64,000 nt of DNA from Datura wrightii. Taxonomy: Eukaryota; Streptophyta; Magnoliopsida; Solanales; Solanaceae. Numbering within the stretch: position 1 is the stretch's first letter; every line of letters starts with the position of its first letter. Of the stretch, positions 36,941 through 48,250 are shown piece by piece. The stretch lies in assembly GCA_035772735.1 (NCBI GenBank), contig JASDFA010000010.1, positions 30,567,501-30,631,500 on the forward strand, written 5' to 3'. The notes under the pieces are model-generated. The model ran no database searches. It saw only the letters and a program-made list of their open reading frames with translations, and was not told where the DNA came from. The translations under genes and the position numbers were made by a program.

Positions 36941-37500
36941 CATTTGGGATGGCTCCGTCTGAGGCTCTTTACCGGCAGAGATGAAGATCGCCCATCAGAT
37001 GGTTCGAGGTTGGTGGGGCCGCAATGATAGGGACAAATTCAGTTCATGAAGCTACGGAGGAGGTTCAGATAATAAGGGAAGGATTGGAAATAGCCCCTAG
37101 TCACCAAAAGTCTCATGCGGATGTGAGGAGGAGGGATCTCGAGTTGAGGTTGAAGGTATTCTCCCATGAAGGGAGTGATGCGATTTGGAAAGAAAGGGAA
37201 ATCAATTCCTGATATGTTGGTCTCTATGGGCTGTGAGAAGAGTTGGTAAAGTGGCATATGAGTTGGACTTGCCATCGGAGTTACCTTCAATTCATCCCGT
37301 CTTCCATGTGTCACTTTTGAAAAAGTGTTTGGATGTTCCAACGTTGGTAGTCCCGGTAGACAGCATTGGGGAAAAAGACAACCTCGGTTATGAAGGAATT
37401 CCCATTGAAATCTTGGATCATCATATTCGGAGGCTGAGGAACAAAGAAGTAGCTTCAATTAAAGTATTATGGAGAAATCAACATGTTGAAGGAGCTGCAT
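36941..37500 (+). pseudogene. Tek-D integrase C-terminus and chromodomain
   Basis: The integrase tail gives EVQIIREGLEIAPSHQKSHA, and after a frame change VGKVAYELDLPSELPSIHP, then FHVSLLKKCLD. The chromodomain-like end runs EGIPIEILDHHIRRLRNK and EVASIKVLWRNQ (37185-37502). Without a core domain it cannot act. Confidence 0.85.
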
Positions 37501-37777
37501 GAGAAGCCGAAGCGGATATGATGGCTAGATACCCACACCAGTTCCCCACCGGCTCAATTTTAGTTTGAGGTATCACTTTTTTCCCTAAACCTCTAATCAA
37601 TCTTCATGTTTCGTTCATGCATACAAGTTTGTTTTATGATGTGGTAAATGTAATAGATGTCTGAATCAACTCAGCTATGTGGTTCTTTTAGGAGGTAGTC
37701 AATCTGTCAGGTTCTAGCTTAAATGATCAGTATTTGAATATGGTGATAGTTTGTTTCTGAGTTTTCTGCATGTTTCT

Positions 37778-37813
37778 AACATTCGAGGACGAACGTTCCT
37801 AAGGGAGAGATAT
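37778..37813 (+). other. Tek-D hairpin and polypurine tract
   Basis: AACATTCG-AGGA-CGAACGTT (37778-37797) is an 8-bp stem with one mismatch, followed by CCTAAGGGAGAGATAT and the LTR. Confidence 0.75.
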
Positions 37814-39130
37814 TGTTATACCCCGGGAACCCAAGGATCAGATCGAGGAGTCAAACGGGGAAAATCTAGAAAATGTTGCAGCAGTGCAGGACGAGTTGTT
37901 AGACGACTCATGAGGATACCCCACGAGTCGTCAGGTGGCTCACGGGAAGGCTGGACTGGGCTGAGGAGTTGATGTCCCTATGGGCGTAGGAACGACTCGT
38001 GGTCAGCTACCATGAGTCGTCAGGTCAACCGTGGGATGAGGTTGGTATTAAATAGGAGGTTTGACTAGGGTACTTAATGGATGGGACCCCATGAGTCGTG
38101 GTCAGTCCCAATGACTCATGAGGTGGGTCGTGAGCAATCCTATGGAATTTTTATTGAGGCTGAGGCAGTGTACTTTACGGGCGACACGACGAGTCGTCAG
38201 GTCACCCGTTAGGGTCACCTGGCAGTTATTTTCCGTGAACTAGTAAGGGCCTTCTCGTAATTTCCTAAACTCCTAAGGCTTAAAATATATCATTTTAAAG
38301 TTGGAATAGGGTATTTTAAGGGGAGTTAGTCCATGTTAATCCTCATTTGTGCATGCAAGAGTTAGAGAGGAGAGTAGAAGGTGATTCAAGTGTTCATCCT
38401 CAAAATTCTCCAAATTCCATCTTGTGCTTTCAAGGGGAAATTATGAACTAAGTGTTCCCAGGTAAGTAGGGTTTAGAATGGGCGAATCCTTTCACACCCA
38501 TGCCAAAACTTCGTTTTAAATCATGAATTCTCCCATTCAAGTCTATGGGGTTTTATTCAAATGCATGAAAATGTGATTTCTCTTTATGGGTATAATTTAA
38601 TTGAGTTTTAATTATGGAATTTTGAATGATGGGCAGGTCTTATATTATTTTCTATAAAATCATGTGTCAAGCTATTTAAATCTAAAATGCCCATTGATGA
38701 AAGTTCATGAAACTTATGATTTATGATAAGTATTCAATATTTTGAGTTTATTGATGATGGAAAAGCATGATCTCAAGTTCCAATGTTTATGAGCATATTT
38801 TTGAAAAGAATTGAGTATGTTAAAGTATTGGGCAATGCCCACATGTTGAATAATGATTTACGATTTATTAAATGAATTACATGATTTATTGATCTACGAT
38901 GTCAGCCGATGAAAAGGGCCTTTGATTCAGACAAGATGTAGAACTCAACTTATGTAAATGCCCAGTACTTCCAATTGTTACACTATGCTTACGTTTCCGT
39001 TGTGTTTTATGCTAAGTATTCCACTTTATTAAATGAGATTAGATGTATGCATGTGCCATGGGTCGACTTGGGGTCTCTTGGGGTCCCTTGTCCCGTGTCT
39101 ACAATCCGGGTGTATGTTTAGGTCATGACA
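37814..39130 (+). repeat. Tek-D 3' LTR, internally deleted
   Basis: It aligns with 32820-34962 but lacks about 805 bp corresponding to 33957-34761. Both deletion borders carry TTC in the complete LTR, a 3-bp microhomology. It ends GGTCATGACA. Confidence 0.85.
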
Positions 39131-40869
39131 TGTTAAGCTCAGATAGGTTTGTTTTAAGAGGGTTTAACTCATTCTAAGCCTATACCTCTCCATGCATGCA
39201 AGCCTAGAAGTTCCTAAGGGCGATCAAGCCTAGAAAGTCATCAATTCTCCTTCAATTTCCTTTGGGCTGTCAAGAGGGTTGTGAAATCAGAAGTACCCAG
39301 GTATATAGGGTTATGAATGGGTGTATTCATTCACTCCCATTCCCAATTACTTCTCAAATTTATGGGAATTTATAGTTGATGAATCTAAGGGGTTTTAACC
39401 CAACTTGTGAATTCTCTAAGTATCTATCATGGGTATACTCTATTCATGTTTCTAATGTTGAATTATGATTCATGGGCATGTTGTATAATTTTTTCAATTA
39501 AAATTCATGTTTTCAAAGTTTTACGAATTTTGATGCCCAAATATGAAAGTTCATGAAATGTTGAGATTATGATATATGTTTTCAAGTATGATGACATGTA
39601 TATGATGAAATTATGATTTTGAGTTACCCATGTTTACAACCATGATTTTGACTATCCAAAGTATGTATAATTTTGGGCAAGCCCATATGGTCAAGTATGT
39701 TCATGATTTACTTCAATATCATGTTATTTGCTTACCACATGGTTTTGGAGTCTAGACTCCCACTCTTTTCAGCTTATGACATGATTTGAGCCAAGGCTCC
39801 TCATGATATGTTTTCAAATTATGCATGTATTCTTATAATTCAGCTTCATGGCAAGAAGATGGTTCAGCTTTGTTGAAGAACGAAGGAGAGCATATGCATG
39901 TTTTTGAGAGTAGTGTCTAGCACCGAGTAGGCTAAGGGTTCAGTCAACCTTGTGAGTCAGAACTACGAGCCAACGTAGGTATGTTCAAATTATTTGGCAC
40001 CTCCCTTATGAGCTTTCCCTGCCCCCAAGAGGCCTTCAGCTTGATATCGATATCATGGTAGTGTCCTTAGCCTTGTCAAGGTTGGACGGCTCTGCCCACT
40101 TGAGTGTGATAGTTGGGACCATGTTAGCTCTATCATGGTAATGTTGATTATATAATGAGTCTCCCATTGTTCCTCATGATTTTAGTTATGCATGTTCATT
40201 AGTCATGATATTATGTTTCAACAGGTTTGACACAATGTTCTGTTTTACTTATGAATAATCAGTTTTAGCTTTGGGTCATTTGATTCAGTTATGATATTCA
40301 GTTATGTTTAAATCATGTTTCAGATAATAGCATGTGAGCCCTACTTTTTGATCTTATGATGAAATGTTTTATGATATGCATGATTCTTGACTTTTACTTA
40401 CATAGCGGTTTTACTTACCTTGCGTACTCGGTATAGTCCACGTACTGACCGCATACTCTATGATGTATTATTTCATGATACATGCTCAGAAATTCAGGTT
40501 TAGTCCTGCTGTTAGCCAGATCCTCAAAGTAGCATCTTCCAGCCAGAGTTGGTGAATCCTCATCCTTCGAGGGCGCAGTTGTATTCAGTATTTTCAGTTT
40601 CAGTTTTAGTGAGTTAGTTGGGATCTTGTCCCATCAACTCGTTAGTATATAGAGGCTTATCAGAAATAGTGCATTTTCAGTTTCAGACCGCTGTTATATA
40701 TTCAGATATTTGATGTTATCAGATTTTCAGACTTCTGCTATTATATATGTTAGACTTCTGCATTATCGTGTTGAGCTTTAAATGTCATGTTTATGCCATG
40801 GGTTGACTTGGAGCCTCTAGGGGTTCTTTGTCCCATGTATCGATCTAGGCCTATGTTTGGGTCATGATA
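39131..40869 (+). repeat. Tek-C 5' LTR, second part
   Basis: The LTR resumes after Tek-D with the TGTTA duplication and AGCTCAGATAGG, and ends GGGTCATGATA before the PBS. Together with 32407-32819 it makes about 2.15 kb. It shares short blocks with the Tek-D LTR (for example GTGTCTAGCAC), so the two families are related. Confidence 0.82.
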
Positions 40870-40873
40870 AACT

Positions 40874-40885
40874 TGGTATCAGAGC
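40874..40885 (+). other. Primer binding site of Tek-C
   Basis: TGGTATCAGAGC, an exact initiator tRNA-Met match, lies four bases after the LTR. Confidence 0.9.
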
Positions 40886-41078
40886 ATTAGGTCTTGAAGC
40901 ATCCTAGGGTGTCTAAAAGCCGCGTTAAGTAGAGTCTTTTTCATGGTGCAAAGCGCGCCACACTTATGATGAAGAGGCTATGAAACGTTTTACGAAACTT
41001 CCCTTCTTTCATGATCTATGACGTGCGATGAAATGTTTCTCTATCATTCTAAGTCGTGCTATATGCATTTGCAAAATT

Positions 41079-42054
41079 ATGCCTCCTCGACGAGTTAACA
41101 GAAAAGAAATGGGAATCGAAATGGACATGAGAATGGCAGTGGGGATCACACCAGCAGGCCTTACCAGCCACCGAGGATCATATACTCGAGCAGGTTGCCC
41201 ACCTAGAGTTTAGGGCAGCCATACAGATGTTGGCTCAGTCATTGACTGCTAGGTCAACAAGTAGGCAGTAGCGCATGTTCCCCAGAATGGGAACGAGGCA
41301 GCGGCAAGGGTTAGGGACTTTCTTAGGATGAACCCTCCTGAGTTCCTTGGGTCGAAGGTGGAAGAGGACCCTCACGAGTTTATTGATGAGATTTAGAAAA
41401 TCACCAAGATCATGGGGGTGAGGGGAGGAATGCGCAGATTTAGCCTCTTATCAGTTAAAAAGGGTTGCACATATTTGGTTCAGACAGTGAAAGGATGGCA
41501 GAGCAGTCGGAGCAGGTCCTATTGGCTGGGATGAGTTTTATATTGCATTTTTGGATTGGCTCTTTTATCGACTGATGAGGGAGATCAAAGCAGCTAAATT
41601 TTTGAACATGAGGTAGAAAAACATGTCGGTTCAAGAGTATGCCTTAGAGTTCACCCGCCTATCCAAATATGCACCTTATATGGTGGCAGATCAGAGGATC
41701 GAGTGAGTCGATTCGTGCATGGGATAGAAGACTATTTGGTCAAAGACTGCCGGACCGTGATGCTTTATTAGGAAATTGACTTCTCATGGATAGTTCTGTA
41801 TTCCCAACAGATAGAGGTGGTACAAGTGAGTGAGAGGGAGAGAGAGGCCAAGAGGGTCAGGATCGATAGCTTTGGATTCTCCCAGTAGAGACCTGGTGGG
41901 GGGCACCATTAGTAGTCCCACCAGAGATCATCAGCCCCAATGCCGTTAGTAGTGAGTGTGCCATCAAAATCTAGGCGCGATTAGAGGGGATGAGCATCAG
42001 GCTCTCGAGGCTAGGGGAGCAGATCTGTGGAGATCAGTATTCAAGCTTGGGACA
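41079..42054 (+). pseudogene. Tek-C gag, first part
   Basis: ATG at 41079 opens MPPRRVNRKE, the usual start of Tekay Gag. Further on come MNPPEFLGSKVEEDPHEFI, then a stop in place of Gln or Trp, KITKIMGV, and the capsid end MSVQEYALEFTRLSKYAPYMV near 41620-41690. Many stops and shifts are present. Tek-A2 cuts it at 42054; the CCHC part continues at 61286. Confidence 0.82.
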
Positions 42055-44144
42055 TGTCACGCCCCACCTTGAAAGGCATGACAGGCACCTGGTGCTTTAC
42101 TAAGATCTGGGCTGACTTAACTAGGCCTGTGCACTCCTGGTGCAGGCTTACTCCCCAAATCAAGAAAGCAACGGGCTATATCTCGGCTGTAAATACAACC
42201 TCCGGCCGACAAGGCCTTATAGCCACCTGTAAAGGAAAACAGCTAACTAGAAATAGGAAATAATAGGGAATCCTATGCAGGCCAACAAGACCACCATGAT
42301 GTCTAGTTATGACTGTAAAGTAAATCCAATGCTAAGCTAAACTATGGCTAACAAGGCCGCTAACTGACAACTAAACAAGGCCCCACATTGCCAACACATA
42401 AACTAAAATGCATGTGGGCCCCACACGACCACCAATAGCTAATCACAGGGAAATAGAAACAATCTGCAAACCTCTAGGAGTAATATAAAGGTCGGGACAG
42501 GGCCCCGACCTACCCAAAACTGTACAAGCAAAAAAAGAGTAAACCTTCTATCTATAAGCTCCGAAAGAAAGGAGCCGACTCCTCTGCTAATCCTAGCTAG
42601 AAGCTAGGAGGGATCCTCTCCTCGTCTATCTGTACCTGTAGGCAATACAACGCCCTAGAAAGGGTGTCAGTACAATATGTACTGAATATGTAAGGCGATA
42701 ATTGTAAATGACTGAAATAAAGAGATAGAACTGAGAATAACTAAAATGAAGGGATAAAGATCATACCTGAGTAATAGAACTTCTTACTATCTAATTTATT
42801 AATAACTAAAGCAAACAAAAACCTTACCTGACCCCCATAAGCCGGAAGGTACAACTAGCACAGAATAACCCACCTGGGGCCCCCATAAGCCCTGATGAGT
42901 ACACTTGAGTCTGTATACCCCTATCAAGGTCACGCTGGGTCAACTAATAGCTATAGCCGTCCTACCAGTCCCCTGGGTATGCAGCTAATCCCGCTCGGCC
43001 CCTGACTGTAGCTGTGTCTGAGTCCGATGGACTCCTGATATATGCACCCTGGGCACCAGGCTCGACGGTGGTGTATAGAGCCAACCACGACATATAGTGG
43101 CCCACCAATGGAATGGACTGTATGAGGACCTGGGACCCCATCTTCATCCCTCGCGGATGGCATACCACTCTGTAGAGCGAAGTCATCTAGCCCCTGGCGG
43201 GCGTCAACCCAGCCAATAACCCTGGTGTCGGTCATGAAGGCTATACAAGCATAATCCATCCCAAACTAAACATGGAATACGGGTTTCACCTAATAACAAG
43301 AACTAATCACAATAGACATGCTTCTGGCATTCTTATTGGGATTCAAACTAGTTATCATTCTATAGAAACTAACTTGCCAAAGGAAACTGCCTTAACATAC
43401 CTCGTTCGCTAATTACTGATTAACTGGCGAGTTTCAGTTCGTATTCAATTGCTCTTCTCAACTGTAATCGTATTATTGGGGGAATATGACTAGTTTTAGT
43501 ACTAAATTTGGCAAAAATGATAATTTTATATATAAATATTAACTATATTTCAACTTAACAGAACACAGTCGAAAACTCATAATTTCTCAAAAGTACAGAA
43601 GGAAGAAATGCTCACTTGAAGCATGTGATCATATAGAAATTAGTTTGGAGCAATTCCAACGACTTTGGCTTGGCGGGGTTACGATTTGCCAAATGAGTTT
43701 CGTGAAAATAACTCCGTAGCAATGCTCCCTGCAGCCTTAAACTTCAATACCCAAAGTTAATTAAAATTTGGATGGCATTCGACAGCGTTATCAGATGAAA
43801 ATTTATTGAATTCTTCATGTGCTACCTTCTCTGGCTGAGGAGAACTATAGAAAATGAAATGAAATTGAAAGGAGGACCTCATATACTTATTAGGGCGGTG
43901 GCAAGGGGGCTCCCCACGCTGACCATCGCGCTGCCCTCACCCCCACGTCGCGCCCCTCAATGCGCCAAGGGGCTGGTGCGCTGCACTGCCCAGGGTGCCA
44001 AGGTACTAGCGCGTCGTGCTGGCCCTTGCTGCCTGGACTTGCTCGACTCGACTTTCGAGGCTACTTTACACGCGTCGTACTCTCATTATCTATTTCAAAT
44101 TCACGCGTATGCTTACTAATTGTTACCTTTTATGGGGTGTACTA
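42055..44144 (-). repeat. Tek-A2 3' LTR
   Basis: 2,090 bp, TGTCACGCCCC to GGGGTGTACTA on the plus strand. It keeps the CCCCCATAAGCC pair near 42834 and 42879, but then a module of about 390 bp replaces the 35-bp array of Tek-A. A GC-rich island lies at about 43890-44050, upstream in sense of AAGTATATGAGG. Confidence 0.87.
42951..43259 (-). other. Open frame inside the Tek-A2 LTR module
   Basis: A 102-codon frame on the sense strand starts MDYACIAFM and lies in a GC-richer module. The same frame is seen in the other LTR (60391 downwards), but broken by a CGA-to-TGA stop near 60200. I do not recognise it. It may be captured sequence or chance. Confidence 0.4.
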
Positions 44145-44176
44145 TCCTTCCCCCCAGGAACATTCGTCCTCAAATG
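44145..44176 (-). other. Tek-A2 polypurine tract and hairpin
   Basis: On the minus strand, CATTTG-AGGA-CGAATG (44176-44161) keeps a 6-bp stem with one T-G wobble, followed by TTCCTGGGGGGGAAGGA and the LTR. Confidence 0.75.
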
Positions 44177-44449
44177 TCAACTACAATTCATAGGAGTTTA
44201 ACTTTCTTAACTATTATTCTGGAGAAATTTTGGCAGAGTTTCTCCTGTAATATGGACTATCTGAAAAACCTTGAAATGCAGAAAAGTCCAAATAGGTACT
44301 TTACGTAATACTGTAACAATTATTTCATAACAAGGCTGGAGTCAACTGAGCAATATATATAACACAAATCATGAAACAGCAACTAAATCAATAACTTACC
44401 TTAACTGCATAATCTGGACTAAGCCTAGAAGAAATGAGGATATCTGGAT

Positions 44450-45055
44450 CTCATATCATCCTCAGCTTCCCAGGTCATCTCCTCTTTGTTCCTGTTTTTC
44501 CACAATACCTTGACGGAAGTGACATCCTTAATTCTCAACCTACGAACCTGTCAATCCAATATAGCTACTGGAACCTCTTCATAGGCTAACTCCTCAGTGA
44601 CTTGAACATCCTCAACTGGAACAACTTGGGACAGATCCCCGATGCACTTTTATAGCATGGACACATGAAAGATCGGGTGGACAGATTCCAACTCTGAAGG
44701 CAAATCTAGCTTGTATGCCACCTGGCCTATTCTCCGAAGTATTCGATATGGCCCAATAAACCTCGGGCTGAGCTTACCCTTTTTTCCAAACCTCATTACG
44801 GCCTTCATTGGTGAGACTTTCAGAAACACCCAATCATTTACATTGAACTCCAAGTTCCTATGTCGTACATCTCCGTAAGATTTCTGGCGGCTTTGAGCTG
44901 TCAACAGGAGTTCTCTAATGAGCTTCACTTTCTCCTTTAACTGATGGATCATGTCTGGTCCAATTAACTCTGATTCTCCAACTTCAAACTAGCCAACTGG
45001 AGATCTGCACTTCCGCCCATATAAGGCTTCATAAGGTGCCATTTGGATTGCTGAG
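44450..45055 (-). pseudogene. Tek-A2 integrase C-terminal part
   Basis: A 100-codon frame (44650-44952) carries KEKVKLIRELLLTAQSRQK, VFLKVSPMKA, GKLSPRFIGPYRIL and HPIFHVSML. The chromodomain follows in broken frame down to about 44450. AthM interrupts it at 45055; the core continues at 54831. CTGAG is duplicated at the junction (45051-45055 and 54826-54830). Confidence 0.87.
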
Positions 45056-46474
45056 TGATCTTGGGCAAATTTATATGCCCAAGTGATACTCAAATGTGGA
45101 ATTTTAGCCTTGTTTATCTATCAATGTGTATACATTCTCATGTAATTGGTAATAATATGTGAATTTATACTAACCAACATGATTAGCATTGTTTTGCAGG
45201 TAAGATGTAATTTTGGGAAGCTTAAATGCATGTTGGAAGATATCGGGGTTGGACTCGGATGCGAGCAAGGGACAAGGCAATGGAAAGCATAAAATAAAGG
45301 GGCTCTGCGATGGAGCCGTGTCACGCTGCCATCGCGGAGGCCTTCTGCCTGGATAGGGAATTCTCGCCCAATTTCCAGAGAGGGTACGCGATAGGTCCGT
45401 GGCACAGTAGCATGGCTCCGCGTTGCACGTCGTGCCACGTTGGGCCTTATTTCCTGGACCCCCAGTTCCAGTGAAGGTCCGCGTCGGTAGCGTGTCACGA
45501 AGGCAGTGCTCCGCGATGCACTCCGTGACACGTTGCTTGTTATTCCGGGAAAAATTTCCACTAGTATAAATAGAACACTTAGGTTCATTTTTTAATATTC
45601 TGACTTGGTGGAGCAAGAACGTGCGTTACAGGCAGTTGAGGGGATGAAATTATCAGGGTTTGTCTCTCTTTCCTTCTCTTTGTATTCAATTGCTTGTATG
45701 TTTAACACTCATTTGATGATGTTTAATCCACAAATGAGTGACTAATTCATCTTCTTGCTGAGGTTATGAACAATTGTAGTGAAATGTGATTGTTGATCAT
45801 ATTGGTTTTTCATCTTTTCTTCCATGGTTGTTCTATTAATTCTTATTCTTACTGCATTAATGTGTGGCCTACGTTAATGTATATCCAAAAAGTCCAGTTT
45901 CACTCGAGAGAGCAAGAAATTAAAAAGTTGTGAATTAATAGGATATGATCTTTTCTTATTTTGGGAAAATTGAGAATTGATTTACTTTTAGGATAGAAAT
46001 ATACCTGAAAGTCGTATTAGTTAATTTAGGAACCGGGTTTGTATGGCTAGAACATGAATTGCATTTAATCACAGAAATGTAGGTGGATGGTTCATGATTC
46101 TTAAGTGGGGTTAAATACGAGAGTTTTAATCTCTTGGCAATAGTTCTTGACTAGTAATCGGAGGAAAATACTAGCCAAATTATGTCGATAATTAATTTCA
46201 TTACATGTTCGTTTAACCTCAGCATGCTCTTATTCATAGTTCAGACTCACATTAGATAGTTGTTTTAGATGTAGCATAAAAATTATAAATCAAAATATCA
46301 AACTTTTGGTTACGCTGTTGTCTGCATTTTTAGAATTAAAATATAGTACACTTGAGCAGATTGCACTTCATCCCAGTCCCTGTGGGATCGATACTTGGCT
46401 TACTTAAGCCACTTTACTACTTGTTCGACCACGTGAACTTGCGTGTAGTTATATACCCAACAAAGAACCGAACA
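45056..46474 (+). repeat. AthM 5' LTR
   Basis: Starts TGAT, then CTTGGGCA-(8)-TGCCCAAG (45060-45083), a perfect inverted repeat. A GC-rich island with three related dyads (about 45300-45540) precedes TATAAATA at 45565-45572. Ends AAAGAACCGAACA. Confidence 0.93.
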
Positions 46475-46480
46475 AGTTTT

Positions 46481-46498
46481 TGGCGTCGTTGCCGAGGA
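46481..46498 (+). other. AthM primer binding site (tRNA-Asp type)
   Basis: TGGCGTCGTTGCCGAGGA matches the Athila PBS complementary to tRNA-Asp except for one C-to-T and one G-to-A change. It lies six bases after the LTR. Confidence 0.85.
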
Positions 46499-46628
46499 CT
46501 GTCAATTGGTGAACTTGTTTTAAGTGTTAATTTACTATATTTTTATTTTCTTAGTGTTGACAACTTGGTCTTAGCCTGTAGTTTGCAGATTTAATCTCTG
46601 TTGAACACTGGCAAGAGACAAGGAGCTG

Positions 46629-47810
46629 GTGGACTCGTATATAGAGCCAGAAAGAATATTTCATAGTAAGCAGAGAGAAGCTCTAGAAAGAAAGCTGCAG
46701 TTGCTCAGACAGAAGATTATGGAGCAACAACAGAATCCACCGGTAGTACGGGCAATGTTAGTGCCCGAAGAAGTAGCAGCTCGGCCGGTTCGCGAGGTGG
46801 CAATCCCACATGCTAATAATGTCACATCTAGCATCCGCAAACCTGAGCCAGGAGGGAGGTTCGAACTTAAGCAGAATATGGTGCAATTGTTGCACACGAG
46901 CGGGCAGTTTACAGGTCTCCCTCATGAAGATCCACAGCAGCATCTCCAAAATTTTTTGGAGATAAGTGACACTTACATCCCCGCTGGAGTGTCATCAGAT
47001 TATGTCCGGCTTACATTGTTCCCATTTTCACTATTGGGAGAAGCCAAGAGGTGGTTGAAAGCTGAGCCACCCAATTCTATTTCTACGTGGGATGATCTTG
47101 CAAGGAAGTTCTTGATACAATTTTTTCCCTCTGGTAAAACAGAAAGACTTAGAAGTCAAATTCTAAGTTTCAAACAGAGGGAGGGAGAGAATTTATATCA
47201 GGCTTGGGAGAGATTCAAGTCCATGTTGCGGGATTGTCCTCATCATCATCAGTCCAATGATGTGCTGGTGCATATTTTTATAGAGGGTTTGGAACCCCAT
47301 ACAAAAATATTGCTAGACTCAGCAGCTGGGGGACAAGCGCTGGAGAAAACATATGAGCTGTATACCTTGTTGAACCGTATTTCGCAGGGCAATCCGGAAT
47401 GGAATGCTGATTCGTCAAGAGGCGGGACAAGGAAAGCAGCAAGAGTGATAGAAGTGGATGGGTTTACAGCTATTGCTGCACAGATAGCTGCATTACAAAA
47501 TCAACTTAACACCCACTTCAGCAACATGACAATGAACCAGCCCTAAGCCCCAGTGAATGCAGTGCAGCAGATGTGGTGTGAAGTGTGCGGAAGCAGTGAG
47601 CACTCAGCTGAGTGTTGTGGAGCAAATCCTAACTCGGTAAACTTTGTGGGAAATGTGCAAAGGAAAAACCACCAACAGTATGGTAATAGCTACAATTCCA
47701 ATTGGAGGAATCACCCTAATTTCTCCTGGGGTAGCAACAACCATCAGGGGCAAAGTTCGGGTCAGGGTGTGCAAAGGAACCAAGGAGGGCAGCAGAATTA
47801 TCAAGCATAA
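46629..47810 (+). pseudogene. AthM gag with CCHC knuckle
   Basis: The frame is open for 305 codons (46629-47546). Residues AKRWLKAEPPNSI, TWDDLARKFLIQFFPSGKT and AWERFKSMLRDCPHH are the classic plant capsid (Retrotrans_gag, PF03732). A TAA at 47544-47546 is followed in the same frame by the knuckle CEVCGSSEHSAECC (C-X2-C-X4-H-X4-C) up to a stop at 47810. The expected start MDSYIEP reads GTG instead of ATG, so translation would need a later ATG. Near-intact gag in a pol-less element suggests it was used or lost recently. Confidence 0.88.
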
Positions 47811-48250
47811 TTCAGAAACAACAATGCACCTCCTCCACCACCATCACCCAGCATTGAGGAGATGTTCAAGACCATGATAGCTAACCAAGCTCAATTGCAG
47901 GCTGACTATGTGAAATTGGTAGCCGAAGTGAAAACAACCAGTTAGCTACCAAGGCACTTGAATATCAATTTGGGCAATTTGCTGGAGCCCAAAACACTAG
48001 GCCTAGAGGAGGACTTCCGAGCGACACAGATCCCAATCCCAAGCAGGTGAATGCAGTGACCACAAGGAGTGGTTTGCAGCTGAAAGAGGTGGAACCAGAA
48101 AGACCACCTCAACAATCGGGAGCAGCAGAAGTCGAGAGGAAGCAAAGTACTGAGAGGGGGAAGACTAAGGAAGCTGAATCAGAAAGACCACCACCCCCGT
48201 TCCCTCAATGATTAAAGAAACACAAGGAGGAGGCGTGTTTCAAGAAATTC
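47811..48250 (+). other. AthM gag-protease spacer
   Basis: It continues the gag frame after the stop at 47810 (proline run, then IEEMFKTMIANQAQLQ) to a TAG near 47942. The frame then shifts before the protease part. The content is charged and low in complexity, as is usual between nucleocapsid and protease in Athila. Confidence 0.6.

Larger units (their letters stand above)
32820..39130 (+). mobile_element. Tek-D: internally deleted Tekay-like element
   Basis: Two LTRs (32820-34962 and 37814-39130) flank only 2.85 kb. The internal part keeps a PBS, the two ends of gag and the C-terminal end of integrase; protease, RT, RNase H and the integrase core are gone. The target duplication TTTTA/TGTTA has one mismatch. 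It sits inside the LTR of its relative Tek-C. Confidence 0.85.

Noticed and set aside
45121..45616. Minus-strand frames of about 150 codons in the AthM 5' LTR (also 53472-53967)
   Set aside because: They cover the GC-rich U3 island antisense to the element; they appear in both LTRs because the LTRs are duplicates, and no domain is recognised.
46661..46949. Antisense frames opposite AthM gag
   Set aside because: They overlap a clear capsid domain on the plus strand; a composition shadow.
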